A stretch of 64,000 bases of DNA, from positions 60,436,229 to 60,500,228 of the forward strand of contig CM054135.1 of NCBI GenBank assembly GCA_028751875.1, written 5' to 3'. Below are positions 59,601 through 64,000 of the stretch, piece after piece. The notes beneath the pieces were generated by a model that was not told the DNA's origin, searched no databases, and saw only the letters and a program-made list of their open reading frames with translations. A program made the position numbers and the translations under genes. The stretch is from Rapana venosa (lineage: Eukaryota; Mollusca; Gastropoda; Neogastropoda; Muricidae). The first letter of the stretch is position 1; every line of letters begins with the position of its first letter.

Positions 59601-60296
59601 GTAATGGTAGGGATGTGTGCTGTGAAAGAGAAGACATAAGTTTGAGTGGTGAGTCAGGTGTGGAACATAGTAAAAGAACAGGGTCAGTCAGGGGATTTAT
59701 AGTCTCAAGAAAATCATTAAACACTTCACGGATAGAACGGTTAGTCATACACAAAGGATGAAGCGTCTGGAGAACATGAAAGTGAAGCAGTGTTGTGGCT
59801 GGTAACAGTTGTGGAAGTGACATCAGAAGTGAGAAGGGAGGCAGATATAGGGGAAGCACGCTGCAGTCAATGACATATGCCCACGCGTGTTCCTCGTCTG
59901 GTTTTCTGGTGGTGGAATCCAAGGTTTACAATATGTTCTTTGAATCCGTTTTGCATGTGGTGAGACCCACGTGAGAAAAGAGATTTCAAGTCTGTAATGG
60001 TTAGAGTCATTACGGTGGAGTGACAAACATAGGGCAGTGGTGGAGGGAGTGGTTATGAATCATGAATCACGTGCAAATTTGCACACTGCGGCAGGGTCAC
60101 AGTACGAAGGGTCACAAAGACCAGTGCGATCCAGTAAATACAAATCATCTATGAAATTTTGAAAGAAAATGAACATCAAACGAAGAAAAATTATAAATTG
60201 AAATAAGTCAAAATTCAAACAATATTAAAGAAAACTGCTCTGACCACAGGACCCCAGGTGCCATCACAAGCACATAGATACAAAACTAGAAAATAG
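56607..60296 (-). mobile_element. L2-like LINE, long copy with EN and RT remnants
   Basis: Reading - strand from high to low coordinates: L-L-N-L-Q-S-V-C, I-D-L-T-F-L-T-E-T-W-L (endonuclease start, near 59450), I-L-G-D-F-N-F-H-F (near 59080), L-L-S-D-H-S-A-I-L (S-D-H, near 58885), S-C-D-L-D-P-I-P-A-S-L, K-N-Y-R-P-V-S-N-L-P-F and Q-S-A-Y-R-A-N-H-S-T-E-T-T. After a deletion come G-V-P-R-G-S-V-L-G-P, N-A-D-K-T-K-A-M-L-V, L-H-W-L-P-V-P-Q-R-V-N-Y and W-N-D-L-P-L-S-L. It ends GCACTATATAAATTCC(ATT)n-like. About 200 bp of RT is deleted near 57855 and several shifts exist; inactive. It sits inside an R3 copy. Confidence 0.87.
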
Positions 60297-60390
60297 AAAA
60301 AATTAGAAAAAAGGAAATTCCTTGCGGATTTTCCAGAGAGTGGGGATGCTATTTATACCGACAGGCTCCTAGCATCCCCATGGGGGAAAG
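60297..60390 (-). mobile_element. R3, 5' part (split by L2-like LINE)
   Basis: TGGGGATGCTATTTATACCG and CTCCTAGCATCCCCATGGGG show the palindrome with the TATA-like core. The arms TGGGGATGCTA and TAGCATCCCCA are a perfect 11-bp inverted repeat here. Confidence 0.75.
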
Positions 60391-60897
60391 ATACTGAAAA
60401 TGACTTTAACCAGCATCTGCAAAGCAACATTACTTACAGAATTCTACATCCAGATCTGCAGTAAAGCTGTGGGAGCTTACAAAATGCAACCCTGACTAAC
60501 TCTCCTATGCAGACTTCAAAGATTTTTAAAAAATCAGTTTCTATTCTTTTGTGTAACACCACCAGTGCTATGTTAATCAGCAAAAGCATCCTTCTGCCTC
60601 AGTTCTGAGTGGGGGGGGTGGGGGGGGGGGGGGGGGGAGAATTCCAGGTTTGCCAGTTCTTGGGCTCCCAGATGAACTTTGAAAGATGTAAGGGGTTTGC
60701 TCTTCATTAAACTAAATAGCTACAAATGTTGTTATTGGTGGTGAATTTGTTGCTGCTGGTGTTTTCAAGACCTTTCCAATAGATCTGTTCATGAAGAGCA
60801 AGAGAACTTTCCTCTGCAATGGAGTTAAAGCGCATACAACTCAATGAAACCAATCAAAGGCTATTCATCGTTCAAGACAAATGTGTGTGCGCCCACA
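60391..60897. other. Unassigned, with poly-G
   Basis: A poly-G run at about 60608-60637. No gene. Confidence 0.4.
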
Positions 60898-61046
60898 TAA
60901 TAATAATAATAATAAATGGAATTTATATAGCGCTATATCTTGCAGAGACAAATCAAAATGCTTGCACTCAACTCATTCTTACAGTCATACAACCAGTGAC
61001 AAGCAATAGTTCCATCAAGTCCAAATGTGCACACACGCACACACAC

Positions 61047-61084
<38 letters not shown>

Positions 61085-63003
61085 GTCACACACCCTGGCA
61101 GGGCAATAGAATCTTGACTGTTGAAGGCAGGGAAACACTATGAGATGAGGCAGGAGAGGAAAATCTTAGGTTTGAAATAAATATGTCTTGAGACTGGATT
61201 TAAAAGTGTCATAAGAAGGCTTTTGGCGGAGAGAGAGAGGGAGATCATTCCACATCAATGGACCAGAAATAGAGAAAGAGCGACGGCCGATGGTGGATTG
61301 GTTGAATCTACGTATTCGTAAGGACAAGGTATCTGCAGCAGAGCGGAGAGAACGAGAAGGAGTGTACAAGTGAAGACATTCACAGAGGTAGGCGGGTGCT
61401 GTTTTGTGGAGACATTTTTAACAGAGGGTACTGATCTTATAGTTTACTCTCTGTGGCACAGGCAGCCAGTGGAGAGATTGCAAGAGAGGGGTAATATGCT
61501 CAGATTTTTTCTTTCTGAGGATTAGACGAGCTGCAGAGTTTTGTATACGTTGAAGGCATTGTATTGATGATGCTGGCAGACCTGCCAACAGAGAGTTGCA
61601 ATAGTCCAGACGTGAAAGAATGAGAGACGCAACAAGTTTGGATGTTGCATCTGTGGACAGGTACTTTCGAATTGCACTAATACGCCATAATTGATAGTAG
61701 CAGGACTGGCAGGTCTGAGTGATGAATTTTTGCATAGAGAGTGTGTTGTCAATAATGACCCCTAGATACTTCACAGCAGTGGATAAAGGGACTGATGCAT
61801 TGCCAAGTTGTATTGAAGCTGTTGTGATGGAAGAGAGTTTGTGTTTGGTCCCTACAAGCATGGTTTCTGTTTTATCTGCATTTAGCTGTAATTTGTTCTG
61901 TATCATCCAATTTTGGATATCTTGAAAGCAGTGGGCCATATTTGTAAAGAGAGAAGGCAGATTTTCAGGAGTGTCGCTGCTTAGAATCTGAGGGTCATCT
62001 GCATAAAAATGATGGTTGATCTGATGGCGGTTAATTATATGTGACAGTGGAGCAGTGTAGAGGGTAAAAAGAACAGGGCCCAGAACAGATCCCTGTGGAA
62101 CTCCACATTCCAATCTTGCAGGTACTGACTGAATCTTGTTTACTGTGACTGTCTGGAATCGGTCAGTAAGATATGAACTAAACCAGGTAAGGGCTGTACC
62201 AGTAACACCAAATGGGAGACGGGAGAGAAGAATAGAGTGGTCAATAGTGTCAAAGGCTGAAGATAAGTCGAGTAGAGTAAGAAGGGAGATTTTCCCTGAG
62301 TCAGAAGCGAGTAGAAGTGTGTTTAAGGTGTGGGCAAGGGTAGTTTCAGTGCTGTGGTTGACGCGATAGGCAGACTGAAACGCAGGAAGGAGACTGTTGG
62401 AGAGAAGGTGGTTGTTGAGCTGTTTTAGAACAACTTTTTCAAGGACTTTAGAGATAAACGGTAGGTTGGAAACAGGTCTATAGTTCTTCAGAATGTTGGA
62501 GTCAAGGTCATGCTTTTTGAGTAGAGGTGTGACTATGGCAGTTTTTAGAGCTGAAGGAACATTTCCAGAGACAAGAGATAAGTTTACTATATTCGTAATA
62601 GTGGGAATAAGTTGTGGCAGGCACTGTGCAAAAAGAGAAGCAGGTATGGGGTCAAGATCACATGATTTTATAGTCATTCCTTTCAGAATTAGTTCGATTT
62701 CTTTCTCGCTTGCGGGATGAAAGGAAAGGAGAGGAGTGCCAGAGAATTGGGGATCAGAAGTTGCAGGCTGGAAAGGAGTCTGATCTAAACTGGAGCGAAT
62801 GTTGCGGACTTTGTCAGAGAAGAAAGCAGAAAATATAGAAGGAAGTTCAGAGTGGTCGTGAATAGAAGGCAGAGGACTAGCCTTCTCAGATCCAAGAAAC
62901 GTGGATGTGAGGGAAAAGAGAGATTTCATAGACGTGGCATCGAGAACTTGAGAAGAGTAATACTTTGTTTTTGCTGAACAAATTAAGGTTTTAACTTTGT
63001 TGA
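60898..63003 (-). mobile_element. L2-like LINE, RT-complete copy with one stop codon
   Basis: The - strand frame is open from 63010 to 61418 (about 530 codons): S-C-D-L-D-P-I-P-A-S-L-F, K-N-Y-R-P-V-S-N-L-P, L-L-D-L-S-S-A-F-D-T-I-D-H (motif A), G-V-P-Q-G-S-V-L-G-P-V-L-F (motif B), H-F-Y-A-D-D-P-Q (catalytic Y-A-D-D), N-A-D-K-T-E-T-M-L-V, K-Y-L-G-V-I-I-D and L-H-W-L-P-V-P. One TAA then interrupts what continues in the same frame as K-C-L-H-K-T-A-P-A-Y-L to W-N-D-L-P-L-S-L-R-Q-K-P-S-Y. The 3' end is GCGCTATATAAATTCC(ATT)n. The endonuclease is lost by 5' truncation near 63003. RT motifs are all intact, so this is a fairly recent insertion. Confidence 0.92.
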
Positions 63004-63354
63004 CATACACATATTTGTGCTGTCACGGTTCGCATAATTCTGCGCATAATTCCATGCATTACTCAGTGCTATTTCTTTCTCTGTGTGTCTGGATGCTGGT
63101 GTCTTTCTGTGTTCACATTCACTTTTTTTTTTTACGTACATGGTGAACTCCAGCTTAGTGGCATGCACATCCCCTTTTCTCTGCAATTTTGCAATCAGGT
63201 TAGCTTCTCATGAAGTTCCTGGTCATGGGTTAGGGTTTGCTTCATCAGCTGAGTAGCAGCAGCTTTAAATAGGAGGTCTTGACTTCAGTTAGGAGGAGGA
63301 GATTCAGTCTTTGGCTGAAGTTTGTTGGTCGCCGTTCCAGCTGGGCTGTTGGGC
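63004..63354. other. Unassigned
   Basis: No gene recognised. It follows the truncated 5' end of the L2-like LINE. Confidence 0.35.
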
Positions 63355-63665
63355 GCTGCGTGGTGTTGTCTCTCTATTTGGAGAGCAGGGGGGAGCAGCA
63401 CTTGGAGTAGTTCAGGCTCCTGTGAACCCGGTCTTCGTTCTACATTGTTATGTCATGTCCGTCCTGTCAACGTCTTCCTTGAGGTGCAGGAGTGCACCGT
63501 ACTTCCTGTGATGTTGTGTCTCTTCTTGGAGAGCAGAGGGGAGCATTCATCTTTGAGTGGTTCTGGCTCCCAGGTACCAGTCTACGTTCTTCGTTGTGCT
63601 GTCCGTTTTGTCAACGTCTTTCCTGGGGTGCAGGAGTGTACCTTGTTCTTTCTCAGTGACAGGTT
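63355..63665. repeat. About 151-bp imperfect tandem duplication
   Basis: TGGTGTTGTCTCTCTATTTG (63361) and TGATGTTGTGTCTCTTCTTG (about 63512) start two similar units, both with TTGGAGAGCAG, TCTACATTG/TCTTCGTTG and GTGCAGGAGTG blocks. The 134-codon frame across it is repetitive and has no recognised domain. Confidence 0.75.
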
Positions 63666-64000
63666 CCTGTGGGTGCCTCCAGTGGTGGAATCATGCCTGG
63701 AGAGGGTGCAGCCCAGTGTGTCCTGAGGAGTCGCCGATGGCTTGTCCTTGTCCCTTGTCCCCTGTCCCTTTAACCCCTGGATCCACCTCTTTTCCCCACG
63801 ACCTATTTCCCTTCTCCCTGCTGCCCTGTCCGCATGTGACCCTCCTTGGGGACTTCAGCCTGTGAATGTGACCGTGCTTGGAAGCCCGAGTTGTGACTGT
63901 GAGGGAAGGAGGAGGGGAATATTCCTCAAACAGGTTGCAGAACTGTGCAGATGAGGGAAGAGAATTATTAAGTTAGGACTTAGAGTGTGTGTGAATCTGT
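63666..64000. other. Unassigned CT-rich sequence at the window edge
   Basis: CCCTGTCCCTT-type pyrimidine-rich sequence followed by GGAGGGGAATATTCC. No gene recognised. Confidence 0.35.

Noticed and set aside
63322..63726. A 134-codon + strand frame
   Set aside because: It covers an imperfect tandem duplication, has no recognised domain, and a competing frame is equally open.

Overview
This is animal genomic DNA, most likely from a marine mollusc (a gastropod is my best guess, by inference). Spliced exons with GT-AG borders, very dense microsatellites, several non-LTR retrotransposon clades and tRNA-derived SINEs exclude a prokaryote. The LINE protein styles (L1/Tx1-like, L2-like, and the family ending in GRRRGRP..KSW..N..EW) resemble those I associate with molluscan genomes. 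No rRNA gene, true tRNA gene, CRISPR array or operon is present.

Host genes. (1) The 3' part of a class A (rhodopsin-family) GPCR lies on the + strand: a TM6 exon at 20811-20915 (an identical second copy at 23511-23615), a TM7/helix-8 exon at 26020-26128 and a terminal exon at 38642-38751. Reading phases match across every junction, the motifs CWLP and NPVIY are present, and the C-terminus ends in a PDZ-type T-R-V. Exons for TM1-5 must lie upstream of the window. (2) The last two exons of an unrecognised gene lie on the - strand (55309-54923, then 53702-53360). Their split codon joins in phase.

Mobile elements make up most of the rest, often nested, and many boundaries can be read from target-site duplications (TSDs). 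At 4.09-5.7 kb a LINE sits inside a SINE that sits inside another short repeat. At 6.35-12.11 kb an L1/Tx1-like LINE (13-bp TSD) carries a second LINE with a textbook 5' inversion (twin priming). At 27.3-27.9 kb and 42.2-42.8 kb one SINE family has inserted into a LINE and into another SINE. At 43.2-43.9 kb a LINE fragment has a 23-bp 5' micro-inversion. At 56.6-60.3 kb and 60.9-63.0 kb are two L2-like LINEs on the - strand. Short families named here: SINE-A (tRNA-like A box followed by a 5S-rRNA-like internal promoter), SINE-B (tRNA-like head), SINE-C (tRNA-Ser-like head), and R3 (about 320-350 bp, palindromic end with a TATA-like core, (GAA)n tail).

Layout: 0-20 kb, microsatellites and nested retroelements, probably intronic or upstream of the GPCR; 20-39 kb, GPCR exons with a segmental duplication, an inverted intron copy and many simple repeats; 38.75-42 kb, likely GPCR 3' UTR and flank; 42-53 kb, AT-richer sequence with fewer microsatellites and scattered retroelements; 53-55.3 kb, the - strand gene; 55.5-64 kb, SINE-C/R3 and the L2-like LINEs. 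Consensus quality looks poor in places (22.0-23.45 kb and some G/T-only tracts), so assembly error is a live alternative for the exon duplication.
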